A stretch of 7,412 nt of DNA from an uncultured Selenomonadaceae bacterium. Lineage in GTDB: Bacteria; Bacillota; Negativicutes; Selenomonadales; Selenomonadaceae. The notes beneath the pieces are model-generated. The model was not told the origin of the DNA. It ran no database searches and saw only the letters and a list, made by a program, of their open reading frames with translations. Numbering within the stretch: position 1 is the stretch's first letter; every line of letters begins with the position of its first letter. A program made the position numbers and the translations under genes. The stretch is taken from contig CAJOOE010000015.1 of assembly GCA_905236145.1 (NCBI GenBank), positions 1 to 7,412 of the forward strand, written 5' to 3'. Below, in pieces: positions 1-6,585 of the stretch.

Positions 1-518
1 ATTATATTGACAAAAAAAGTCGCACTTGCAGCAATTATGCAAGCACGTTCCATTCCTTCCGCAAAAAAAATCGTATAATTGAAAATGTTGACGAGATGCA
101 ACAAAGATAAAAAAATTATTCCGCTGTAATATTCTTCGGCAAAAAATTTCAATTCCGGAGAAATTTCCCAAAAAGACAAAATTTCTTCGCGAAAGAAGAA
201 TAACGCCGCAAAAAATATTATTCCGCAAAAAATCGACGAAATGATTCCCAAACTGAAAATCCGATCAACTTCTTCGCGATCTCCTTTTCCTTGTGCGTAG
301 CTCGCCAACATCACCGACCCGTCGGAAATTAAATACGCAACGAATAAAATCATTGTAAAAAACGGAAAAATCAGAGTCATCGCCGCGACTGCTTCATCGC
401 CGATAATTTGCCCGGCGACGACATTATCGGTCAAAATTAAAATATATGCCATAACAATGGAAGAAATTGATGCCGCAAAAACATTCCAAAATCGTGTAGA
501 AATGACAGTTTTTTTCAT
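1..518 (-). CDS. MATE family efflux transporter, N-terminal part (cut by the left window edge)
   Basis: Reading leftward from the ATG at 518-516 gives 172 codons with no stop before the window edge. The product should be an inner-membrane cation-driven exporter of drugs, toxins or metabolites. The sequence is very hydrophobic, with likely membrane segments near residues 11-30, 44-66, 87-109 and 132-152. It carries the MATE signature between helices 1 and 2 (GQIIGDEAVAAMTLIFPF, residues 36-53) and the short basic loop after helix 2 (YAQGKGDREEVDRIF, 74-88), which matches the GKGD-type loop of MATE proteins. Full MATE proteins have about 450 residues and 12 helices, so roughly 60% lies outside the window. 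A GGGAGGA ribosome site lies at 538-532, about 13 bases before the ATG, which is rather far. It diverges from the L,D-transpeptidase gene, with a near-consensus promoter upstream. The MATE family is well supported. The substrate cannot be told, and MepA- or DinF-like subgroups remain open. Confidence 0.88.
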   Translation of the reverse strand, partial: MKKTVISTRFWNVFAASISSIVMAYILILTDNVVAGQIIGDEAVAAMTLIFPFFTMILFVAYLISDGSVMLASYAQGKGDREEVDRIFSLGIISSIFCGIIFFAALFFFREEILSFWEISPELKFFAEEYYSGIIFLSLLHLVNIFNYTIFFAEGMERACIIAASATFFVNI

Positions 519-564
519 TAAACAAAATTTTTCCTCCCGAAAAAAAATTTTTTGTGCGGTTTTT

Positions 565-593
565 ATTTTACAATTCAAGGCAATTTTTGTCAA
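565..593 (-). promoter_or_regulatory. sigma-70 type promoter for the MATE gene
   Basis: On the minus strand TTGACA (593-588) is followed after exactly 17 bases by TAAAAT (570-565). That is a perfect -35 and a 5/6 -10 at ideal spacing. The predicted transcript start near 558 leaves a leader of about 40 bases before the ATG at 518, with the GGGAGGA ribosome site inside it. Because the spacer is A+T-rich, chance matches are possible, but both boxes and the distance to the gene agree. Confidence 0.7.
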
Positions 594-678
594 TTTTCCG
601 CCTGATTGTCAAAATTTTTATAAAAAGTGCGAAAAGTGTTTTGAGTGAGAAAAAACCGGAAAATTTTTTGTTGAGGAT

Positions 679-706
679 ATTTTACCTGTCCGAGTTGCTG
701 TTGCAA
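679..706 (-). promoter_or_regulatory. possible second, upstream promoter towards the MATE gene
   Basis: On the minus strand TTGCAA (706-701) is followed after 16 bases by TAAAAT (684-679). Its -35 directly abuts the left arm of the perfect inverted repeat at 707-740. A transcript from here would begin near 672 and have a leader of about 150 bases. It is weaker than the promoter at 593-565 and could be a chance match in A+T-rich DNA. Confidence 0.35.
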
Positions 707-740
707 TTTCCGAAAATTAACCTTCAAAAATTTTCGGAAA
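707..740. repeat. perfect 12-bp inverted repeat between divergent promoters, operator-like
   Basis: TTTCCGAAAATT (707-718) and its exact complement AATTTTCGGAAA (729-740) flank a 10-base spacer. Arm centres are 22 bp apart, about two helical turns. Each arm also holds its own nine-base palindrome (TTTC-S-GAAA, at 707-715 and 732-740), so this looks like two operator sites rather than only a hairpin. No T-run follows on either strand, which argues against a terminator. It lies between the minus-strand -35 at 706-701 and the plus-strand -35 at 748-753. A third near-copy, TTTCGGAAT, sits at 791-799 downstream of the plus-strand start. The binding factor is unknown. Confidence 0.5.
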
Positions 741-747
741 ACATTTG

Positions 748-776
748 TTGACAAAATGACTCAATGCAAATACCAT
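748..776 (+). promoter_or_regulatory. sigma-70 type promoter for the L,D-transpeptidase / AICAR formyltransferase unit
   Basis: TTGACA at 748-753 is a perfect -35. Seventeen bases later TACCAT (771-776) gives a 4/6 -10. The start should fall near 783, giving a leader of about 43 bases before the ATG at 826. The good -35 with a poor -10, which lies inside a tandem repeat, suggests a promoter that may need help or be regulated. Confidence 0.55.
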
Positions 777-783
777 ATACCAT
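770..783 (+). repeat. tandem heptamer ATACCAT x2 over the -10 and start region
   Basis: Two exact back-to-back copies of ATACCAT occupy 770-776 and 777-783, covering the predicted -10 and transcription start. A seven-base tandem pair can arise by replication slippage or can be a binding site. Its position at the promoter is the only reason for noting it. Confidence 0.5.
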
Positions 784-825
784 ATATTTTTTTCGGAATC
801 ATAAGTATTTTTATCGGAAAGGCAG

Positions 826-2094
826 ATGTTCACGAAGATGAGCAGGTCAAGTTTAATTCGCAGGACATTCGGCGGAATTTTGGGATTGGCGGTTTTTCTG
901 AGTGCGTCCGGTGTTTCGACGGCGGCAGAACCGGCAGACGCAAAGCCGGACAAAAAAATCGTCATAAATTCGGCAAGCAGATTTCTCACGCTCTATGAAA
1001 ACGGCGAAAAGAAAGCCATGTATCCTTTGGGGCTCGGCAAGACCCGCACGCCCACGCCGGTCGGTTATTTCAAAATTCAAACAAAAGAAATCAATCCTTC
1101 CTGGATAAGTCCGTCAAATCCGGAGTACGAGATTCCTTCCGGTCCGAATAATCCTTTGGGTTATCGCTGGATGAGGATTAAGGGAAATTACGGTATTCAC
1201 GGGACAAACAAACCGGAGAGCATCGGTCATTACGTTTCAAACGGCTGTATAAGATTGAGAGAGGCAGACGTGGAAAAACTCTTTGACGCGGTGGAAATCG
1301 GTACGCCCGTCGAAATTACATATCAGCGGGTTGTAATTGAAAAAACTCCCGACGAAAATATTGCTTATTACATTTACCCGGACGGCTACAGTCTGCAAAA
1401 ATTAAATGTCGCGGAGGTCAGAAAATGGCTTACTCCTTACGGAGTCGCCGCCTTTGAAAGCGACGCGGACATAGCTCAAAAAATAAAGGAATCGGACGGC
1501 AATCCGACTTATATCGGCAAGCCTTACAATATAGAAATCGACGGTGTCAGAGTCGGGGACACGGAGCAGAACGGGCAAAAATTTTTCTCGAAGGCGGTCG
1601 TTCGCGAAGGAATAACTTACCTGCCCGCCGTCCCCATTGCAATAAATTTGAAAACAAAATTGGAGTGGAGAGCCTCCGAATCGACTCTGAAAACGGCTTA
1701 CGGCGAAGTTACCGGATATGAAAGGGGAAGTCAGCTTTATCTGAATGCCGACGATGCCGTCGTGCTTTTCAAAATCGACGGCGGTTTGAAAAGTACTGCC
1801 GACAAGAAAGGAAAAATTTTCAAATATCACACCGTTTCACTTCTCAAAGAGGCAAGGGAAGGAAATAACGAGCCGGCTCCGGAAAATTCCGGAGAAAAAA
1901 TTGCAACGCCGGAAAACAATTCAACCGAACCGGTTAAACCGGTCGAAAACACCGGCGAAGTAAAACCTGCCGAAAATGCCTTGCCGAAAAATGCGACGGA
2001 AGAATTGAAAGCGGACGAAAGTGTAATTCCGGACGGTATACCCAAGTCGATTGAGGACGAAAATAATTCGGAAGTTTCCGAGAATAAAATTTAA
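826..2094 (+). CDS. secreted L,D-transpeptidase (YkuD domain) with C-terminal copper-amine-oxidase-N-like domain
   Basis: This is a 422-residue exported enzyme predicted to act in the envelope, forming 3-3 peptidoglycan cross-links or anchoring proteins to wall tetrapeptides. Residues 1-34 form a signal peptide: a basic start with R12 and R13, a hydrophobic core at 16-29, and a likely signal-peptidase-I cut after STAA. The YkuD domain spans about 44-165 and keeps the active-site set His125-Gly126, Ser138, Cys141 and Arg143 (SNGCIR), with Cys141 the expected nucleophile. Residues 230-318 resemble a degenerate copper amine oxidase N-terminal repeat (TYLPAVPIAI, then LEW). The last 80 residues are rich in P, E, N and K and probably disordered. 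ATG 826 is chosen because GGA at 816-818 is 7 bases upstream. ATG 838 is an alternative that would shorten the signal peptide by four residues. The formyltransferase gene follows after 19 bases, so the two are probably cotranscribed. The YkuD call is firm. The middle domain is a tentative match by eye. Confidence 0.93.
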   Translation: MFTKMSRSSLIRRTFGGILGLAVFLSASGVSTAAEPADAKPDKKIVINSASRFLTLYENGEKKAMYPLGLGKTRTPTPVGYFKIQTKEINPSWISPSNPEYEIPSGPNNPLGYRWMRIKGNYGIHGTNKPESIGHYVSNGCIRLREADVEKLFDAVEIGTPVEITYQRVVIEKTPDENIAYYIYPDGYSLQKLNVAEVRKWLTPYGVAAFESDADIAQKIKESDGNPTYIGKPYNIEIDGVRVGDTEQNGQKFFSKAVVREGITYLPAVPIAINLKTKLEWRASESTLKTAYGEVTGYERGSQLYLNADDAVVLFKIDGGLKSTADKKGKIFKYHTVSLLKEAREGNNEPAPENSGEKIATPENNSTEPVKPVENTGEVKPAENALPKNATEELKADESVIPDGIPKSIEDENNSEVSENKI

Positions 2095-2113
2095 TTTTTG
2101 GGAGTGAATTTTT

Positions 2114-3283
2114 GTGAAAGAAATCGAATTGAAATACGGTTGCAATCCCAACCAAAAGCCGGCAAAAGTTTTCGTGACTTCCGGCGAATTGCCGTTTGAA
2201 GTTTTGAACGGCAGACCGGGATACATAAATTTGTTGGACGCACTCAACGGTTGGCAGCTTGTCCGGGAACTCAAAGAGGCAACGGGACTTCCTGCGGCGG
2301 CATCTTTCAAACACGTCAGCCCGGCGGGGGCGGCGGTGGGTTTGCCGCTTGACGACGTTTTGAAAAAAATTTATTTTGCGGAAGAAGAACTTTCACCGCA
2401 GGCGGCGGCTTACGTCCGGGCAAGAGGAGCCGACAGAATGAGTTCTTACGGAGACTTTGCCGCACTTTCGGACATTTGCGACGAATCGACCGCAAAATAT
2501 TTAAAGCACGAAGTCAGCGACGGAATAATCGCACCGGGTTACACGCCGGAGGCATTGGAAATTTTGAAGGCGAAACGAAAGGGAACTTACCTTGTATTGA
2601 AAATAAATCCGGACTTCAACCCGCCGGAACTTGAACACAAGGAACTTTTCGGCGTGACTTTCGAGCAAAGACGCAACAATTTGAAAATTACGGAAGATTG
2701 CTTGAAAGAAATTCCGACGGCAAACAAAAATCTTACCGACGACGCGAAAAGAGATCTGCTCATCGCTCTTATAACTTTAAAATATACTCAATCAAATTCC
2801 GTCTGCTATGTCAAAGGCGGTCAGGCAATCGGTATCGGAGCCGGTCAACAAAGCCGGGTTCATTGTACGCGACTTGCCGGACAAAAAGCCGATAATTGGT
2901 TTTTGCGTCAAAGTCCGCAGGTTTTGAATCTTCCCTTTAAGCCGGGAATCAAACGCCCGGACAGGGACAACGCGATTGACGTTTATATCGGAGCGGAAAG
3001 CGGGGATTTGCTTGACGGCGACGCGTGGCAGAGAGTTTTCACGGAAAAACCGAAAAAATTTACCGACGAAGAAAAAAGCGATTGGCTTAAAAATCTTACC
3101 GGCGTTTCACTCGGCTCCGACGCATTTTTCCCGTTCGGCGACAATATAGAGCGGGCGAAAAAATCCGGAGTAAAATTTATCGCACAGTCCGGCGGCTCAA
3201 TTCGCGACGACAACGTTATCGAAACTTGCGACAAATATGACATGGTTATGGCTGTGACCGGAATCAGACTTTTCCACCACTGA
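2114..3283 (+). CDS. free-standing AICAR formyltransferase (phosphoribosylaminoimidazolecarboxamide formyltransferase)
   Basis: This 389-residue cytoplasmic enzyme transfers a formyl group from 10-formyltetrahydrofolate to AICAR to make FAICAR, the next-to-last step to IMP. It corresponds to the C-terminal part of bifunctional PurH, but the N-terminal IMP cyclohydrolase domain is absent. The protein begins directly with the formyltransferase fold (ELKYGCNPNQKPA, residues 5-17). The catalytic Lys66-His67 pair lies in SFKHVSPAGA (64-73). Other conserved blocks are TQSNSVCYVKGGQAIGIGAG (225-244), SDAFFPFGDNIERA (335-348), SGGSIRDDNVI (359-369) and the C-terminal TGIRLFHH. The start is GTG, set by GGGAG at 2100-2104 nine bases upstream. 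About 390 residues is the usual length for the stand-alone clostridial type. The gene lies 19 bases after the L,D-transpeptidase gene and faces prfA. IMP cyclohydrolase must be encoded elsewhere, either as PurO or as a separate PurH domain. Confidence 0.95.
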   Translation: MKEIELKYGCNPNQKPAKVFVTSGELPFEVLNGRPGYINLLDALNGWQLVRELKEATGLPAAASFKHVSPAGAAVGLPLDDVLKKIYFAEEELSPQAAAYVRARGADRMSSYGDFAALSDICDESTAKYLKHEVSDGIIAPGYTPEALEILKAKRKGTYLVLKINPDFNPPELEHKELFGVTFEQRRNNLKITEDCLKEIPTANKNLTDDAKRDLLIALITLKYTQSNSVCYVKGGQAIGIGAGQQSRVHCTRLAGQKADNWFLRQSPQVLNLPFKPGIKRPDRDNAIDVYIGAESGDLLDGDAWQRVFTEKPKKFTDEEKSDWLKNLTGVSLGSDAFFPFGDNIERAKKSGVKFIAQSGGSIRDDNVIETCDKYDMVMAVTGIRLFHH

Positions 3284-3323
3284 AAACAAAAAAGGGACAA
3301 GGGAAAACTCAACCCTTGTCCCT
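3283..3323 (-). terminator. intrinsic terminator of the rnc-ilvA-prfA operon, between convergent genes
   Basis: A perfect 11-bp stem, AGGGACAAGGG (3293-3303) with CCCTTGTCCCT (3313-3323), closes a 9-base loop. Read leftward it is followed by a T-rich tract (TTTTTTGTTTT, 3293-3283), so it stops transcripts from prfA. Read rightward no T-run follows, so it is a poor terminator for the plus-strand gene. The first base of the prfA stop codon complement lies in the stem, and the stop codon of the formyltransferase gene lies beside the T-tract. Confidence 0.88.
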
Positions 3324-4405
3324 CAATCCTCGTCCGTCGCGGCAAGTTTTTTCGATTGATCCGCAGTGATGAGAGCGTTTATAATTTCGTCAAGATCGCC
3401 GTTTAAAATTGCGTCCAATTTGTGCAGAGTCAATCCGATTCTGTGATCCGTCACTCTGCCCTGCGGAAAATTATATGTTCGGATCCGTTCGCTCCTGTCG
3501 CCGGATCCGACTTGATTTTTTCTGTCTGCGGAAATTGCGGCGTTTTGTTCGCGGACGGCAAGGTCTTTGACCCTCGCCCGCAAAACTCTCATCGCCTTTT
3601 CCTTGTTTTTCAGTTGTGATTTCTCGTCCTGGCATTGAACGACAATCCCGGTCGGCAAGTGAGTTATCCTTATCGCCGTTTCCGTCCGGTTTACATATTG
3701 ACCGCCGGCTCCGCTTGCACAGTAAGTATCAATCCGCAAGTCAGCCGGATTTATATTTACTTCGACTTCTTCGACTTCCGGCAAGACGGCGACGGTAACC
3801 GCACTTGTATGTATTCTGCCGCCGGACTCCGTGACCGGCACACGCTGAACGCGGTGAGTGCCGCTTTCGTATTTCAATTTTCCGGCGGCTCCCGCTCCGT
3901 CCACGGTGAAGGAAATTTCCTTGAAACCGCCGATTCCGGTCGCGTTCGATTCCGCAATATCGACTTTCCAGCCCTGCCGCTCGGCGAAACGCGTGTACAT
4001 TCTGAATAAATCCGCCGCAAAGAGTGCCGCCTCTTCACCGCCCACGCCGCCGCGAATTTCGACGATAACATTTTTTTCGTCGTTCGGGTCGCGGGGAAGG
4101 AGAAGAACCGGAAATTCTTCTTCCAGTTCGGCTTGATTTTTTTTCAGTTCGGCAAGTTCTTCAACCGCCATGGATTTTAATTCTTCGTCCGGCGACGTAT
4201 CCAAAATTTTTTTGTCCTCGTCGATTTCGGTAAGGATTTTTTTGTATTCGCGAATTTTCTTTACGACGGGTTCCAAAGTCGAAAGTTCCCGCGTCAACCG
4301 GGTAAATCTTTCGACGTTTGACACGACTGAAGGATCTCCGATTTGCGATTCGATTTCCCGAAATTTATCTTCGACTCTCTGCAATTTCTCAAGCAAATTT
4401 TTCAT
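3323..4405 (-). CDS. prfA: peptide chain release factor 1
   Basis: This 360-residue translation factor recognises UAA and UAG in the ribosomal A site and triggers peptide release. The GGQ catalytic tripeptide is at residues 234-236 within GAGGQYVNRTETA. The stop-codon-reading tripeptide is Pro190-Val191-Thr192 in HRVQRVPVTESGGRIHTS, the PxT form that marks RF1 rather than RF2 (which has SPF). The N-terminal coiled-coil domain covers about 1-105, and the acidic GGVGGEEA segment is at 119-126. The length is exactly that of typical RF1. ATG 4405 has AGGGAA at 4419-4414, eight bases upstream; a nearer GGAG is only two bases away. The gene starts 26 bases after ilvA ends and closes the operon at the terminator. 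The methyltransferase gene prmC, often next to prfA, is not adjacent here. Confidence 0.98.
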   Translation of the reverse strand: MKNLLEKLQRVEDKFREIESQIGDPSVVSNVERFTRLTRELSTLEPVVKKIREYKKILTEIDEDKKILDTSPDEELKSMAVEELAELKKNQAELEEEFPVLLLPRDPNDEKNVIVEIRGGVGGEEAALFAADLFRMYTRFAERQGWKVDIAESNATGIGGFKEISFTVDGAGAAGKLKYESGTHRVQRVPVTESGGRIHTSAVTVAVLPEVEEVEVNINPADLRIDTYCASGAGGQYVNRTETAIRITHLPTGIVVQCQDEKSQLKNKEKAMRVLRARVKDLAVREQNAAISADRKNQVGSGDRSERIRTYNFPQGRVTDHRIGLTLHKLDAILNGDLDEIINALITADQSKKLAATDED

Positions 4406-4431
4406 TTCTCCGGTTCCCTGATTCCTTCACA

Positions 4432-5700
4432 TCATCTCAACAGATCAATTTTTTCAACTTCGTAGCCGTGTTTATTCATGGCCCGGATAATTCTTTCAAT
4501 ATGTTCTTGGTTGTGAGTTTCGACGGTGACTTCCAAAACAACTTTCTTGTAGCTGTCGGTAACTCTCGCCTGGTCATGCTCCAATTTTACGACGTTTGCA
4601 TTTTCTTCACTCAAAATTTTTGCGACGTTCAAAAGCTGTCCGGGTTTGTCGGCAAGCATGACGGAAAATCTGAAAATCCTGCCGCGAACGATCAAAGCCT
4701 TGTCAATGAGTGCGTAAAGCGTCGAAATATCTATATTGCCGCCGCTGATTATCGCGACAACCTTTTTGCCTTTGAAATTCAGTTTGCCCGGAGCCGCCAA
4801 AGACAAAACTCCCGCACCTTCGGCAATAAGTTTATGCTTTTCGATTAAGGAGAGGAGAGCGGACATAATTTCCGACTCGCTGACCGTGATAATTTCGTCC
4901 AAGTATTTTTTGCAAAAGGCGAAAGTCAAATCTCCCGCCGTTTTGACGGCACAACCGTCCGCAACGGTATCCGCTCCGGAAAGCGTGACAATTTTCCCGG
5001 CATCAAATGCGGCTTTCATGCAGGCGGCATTTTCCGGCTCAACGCCTATAACCTTTACGCCGGGATTTACCAACTTTGTGGCAAGTGCGACTCCGGACGC
5101 AAAACCGCCGCCGCCGACCGGTACCAAAATTGCATCGACATCTTTCAAATCGTTTATAATTTCAAGGGCGGTCGTTCCCTGACCGAGCAGGACTTCACGA
5201 TCGTTGAAAGGGTGGACGTAAACATAGCCGTGTTTTTTCTGAAGTTCCAAACTGTATTTGAAAGCATCGTCAAAGCCGTCGCCGTGCAAAACGACTTCCG
5301 CACCGTAAGCCTTCGTTGCCTCAACTTTCAAAATCGGCGTGGTTGCCGGCATACAAATCACAGCCTTCACGCCCAATTTTTTCGCGGCAAATGCAACGCC
5401 CTGTGCATGATTCCCGGCGGAGGAAGTAATAACGCCCTTTGCCTTTTCTTCCGGCGAAAGTTGACTGATTTTATTGTATGCTCCGCGAAGTTTGAAAGCT
5501 CCGGTGTGTTGCATATTTTCCGGTTTCAAATAAACTTCGTTGCCGCTTATTTCCGAGAAAAAATCACTCTTAATCAGTCGAGTTTTTTTGACGACGCCGG
5601 AAAGTTGCTTGTCCGCCCGGTAAACGTCGGCGATGGTCGTATTTTCCACAATTTCGTCAATCGGATTTTTTTTCTCCGAATTTTTGTTTTCGTCAGCCAT
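4432..5700 (-). CDS. ilvA: threonine ammonia-lyase (threonine dehydratase), medium form with ACT domain
   Basis: This PLP enzyme converts L-threonine to 2-oxobutanoate and ammonia, the entry step to isoleucine. The cofactor lysine is Lys70 in HTGAFKLRGAYNK. SSAGNHAQG (93-101) is the substrate/PLP asparagine loop, VPVGGGGFASG (193-203) binds the PLP phosphate, and SGGNID is at 319-324. Residues 342-419 form one ACT domain (FSVMLADKPGQLLNVAKIL), giving 422 residues as in the medium ilvA type, between the short catabolic TdcB form and the long two-ACT biosynthetic form. The ACT domain suggests allosteric control by an amino acid, probably isoleucine or valine, which the sequence cannot settle. 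The ATG directly abuts the rnc stop codon (TAAATG), and its GGAGAG ribosome site lies inside the end of rnc, so translation is probably coupled. Serine dehydratase side activity is possible. Confidence 0.95.
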   Translation of the reverse strand: MADENKNSEKKNPIDEIVENTTIADVYRADKQLSGVVKKTRLIKSDFFSEISGNEVYLKPENMQHTGAFKLRGAYNKISQLSPEEKAKGVITSSAGNHAQGVAFAAKKLGVKAVICMPATTPILKVEATKAYGAEVVLHGDGFDDAFKYSLELQKKHGYVYVHPFNDREVLLGQGTTALEIINDLKDVDAILVPVGGGGFASGVALATKLVNPGVKVIGVEPENAACMKAAFDAGKIVTLSGADTVADGCAVKTAGDLTFAFCKKYLDEIITVSESEIMSALLSLIEKHKLIAEGAGVLSLAAPGKLNFKGKKVVAIISGGNIDISTLYALIDKALIVRGRIFRFSVMLADKPGQLLNVAKILSEENANVVKLEHDQARVTDSYKKVVLEVTVETHNQEHIERIIRAMNKHGYEVEKIDLLR

Positions 5701-6447
5701 TTAAAAATTCTCTCCAATCATTTCAAGTGTTTCCTTAGCCGCCGCCTGTTCCGCAATTTTTTTGCTGCGTCCGGTTCCCTTGCCGTAAATTTTCCCGTCA
5801 ATCTCTGCGGCGTATTCAAAAGTTTTCATGTGATCCGGCCCGCTTACGCTCAATTCGACATAAGAAATTTTTCTCAAAGGATCACGCTGGACAATTTCCT
5901 GCAAAAAAGTTTTGTAATCCTTTTGTGCTGCTCCGGCTTTCACCTTCTCAAACTCCGGAGCAAGTTGCCGTTGAACGTAATCGCGGGCGACTTCCCAGCC
6001 GCCGTCAAGGTAAATTGCACCGATGACCGCCTCAAAAGTATCTTCCAAATTTGAATCTCTTTCACGCCCGCCGCTGACATCTTCGCCGCGACCGAGCAAA
6101 AGCATTTTTCCCAAGTCAAGTTTCCGGGCAAGTTTTGCAAGCGTCGGTTGGCAAACTATTGCGGCACGGGTTTTTGTCAATTCGCCTTCCGTCAAATTCG
6201 GGAATTTGTTGAAAAGATATGTGCTTGATGCAAGTTCCAAAACGGCATCGCCCAAAAATTCAAGGCGTTCGTTGTGTCCGATCTTCCTGTGTCCTTCATT
6301 TGCGTATGAAGTGTGAGTAAGTGCCAAGTTTAAAAGTTCGATATTGTTGAAATTTACGCCGAGTTCTTTTTCAAGTTGCATGAGTTGACGGCGGCGGGGA
6401 GCGGTAAGTACCGGCTCCGGCGGTGTTTCAAAATTTTCTTCCGTCAA
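5701..6447 (-). CDS. rnc: ribonuclease III
   Basis: This endonuclease cuts double-stranded RNA in rRNA precursors, mRNA leaders and sense-antisense duplexes. Counting from the TTG at 6447 it has 248 residues. The signature NERLEFLGDA is at 59-68. Metal-binding and catalytic residues are Glu63, Asp67, Asp136 and Glu139 (the last two in LEDTFEAVIGA). A double-stranded-RNA-binding domain fills about 177-246, ending SKKIAEQAAAKETLEMIGENF minus its last residues. I chose TTG 6447 because AAGGAG at 6463-6458 lies 10 bases upstream and 248 residues fits the family. A TTG at 6513 in the same frame would add 22 residues but has only a weak site. The frame is closed further upstream by a TAG at 6570-6568. 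It is the first gene of the unit with ilvA and prfA, and lies about 100 bases after a terminator hairpin. Acyl-carrier and smc/ftsY genes, the common neighbours of rnc in Bacillota, are absent. Confidence 0.95.
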   Translation of the reverse strand: MTEENFETPPEPVLTAPRRRQLMQLEKELGVNFNNIELLNLALTHTSYANEGHRKIGHNERLEFLGDAVLELASSTYLFNKFPNLTEGELTKTRAAIVCQPTLAKLARKLDLGKMLLLGRGEDVSGGRERDSNLEDTFEAVIGAIYLDGGWEVARDYVQRQLAPEFEKVKAGAAQKDYKTFLQEIVQRDPLRKISYVELSVSGPDHMKTFEYAAEIDGKIYGKGTGRSKKIAEQAAAKETLEMIGENF

Positions 6448-6548
6448 ATTTTCATTTCTCCTTCCCAAAAAATACGCCGAAATTATTCGCGGCGACAAAG
6501 TTTTTTCCTGCAAAGTCGCGGTAACTTCCGCTCGGTCGGCGTAAATAA

Positions 6549-6585
6549 TTGCAAAACAAAAAGGGAACTACCGAACGTTCCCTTT
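6549..6585 (-). terminator. intrinsic terminator upstream of rnc
   Basis: A perfect 9-bp stem, AAAGGGAAC (6560-6568) with GTTCCCTTT (6577-6585), closes an 8-base loop. On the minus strand it is followed by TTTTTGTTTTGC, the same T-rich tail style as the terminator after prfA. It would end the candidate small RNA and any transcript reading on from leuA. Rightward there is no T-run. Since rnc starts about 100 bases further on, the hairpin could also act as an attenuator for the rnc operon. Confidence 0.82.

Noticed and set aside
592..665. Inverted AATTTTCCG / CGGAAAATT pair with a 56-base gap
   Set aside because: Nine-base A+T-rich arms this far apart are likely by chance in this composition, and no terminator or promoter geometry fits them.
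457..751. Two short plus-strand frames in and beside the divergent spacer
   Set aside because: The first overlaps the start of the MATE gene on the other strand, and the second is low-complexity Phe/Ile/Lys sequence from A+T-rich spacer. Neither has a convincing ribosome site.
1402..1830. 142-codon minus-strand frame inside the L,D-transpeptidase gene
   Set aside because: It is opposite a gene with intact catalytic motifs, and the product resembles nothing known to me.
1929..1943. Perfect palindrome ACCGGTT-A-AACCGGT
   Set aside because: It encodes part of the E/P/V/K-rich tail of the transpeptidase, where CCGG-type codons recur. The simplest explanation is codon repetition rather than a binding site.
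4318..4848. 176-codon plus-strand frame across the prfA-ilvA junction
   Set aside because: It is antisense to two conserved genes, with no ribosome site or familiar motif.
5212..6054. 280-codon open frame on the plus strand
   Set aside because: It lies wholly antisense to ilvA and rnc, both firmly identified. Its product is Phe/Arg/Asn-rich with no recognisable motif, so it is a shadow frame.
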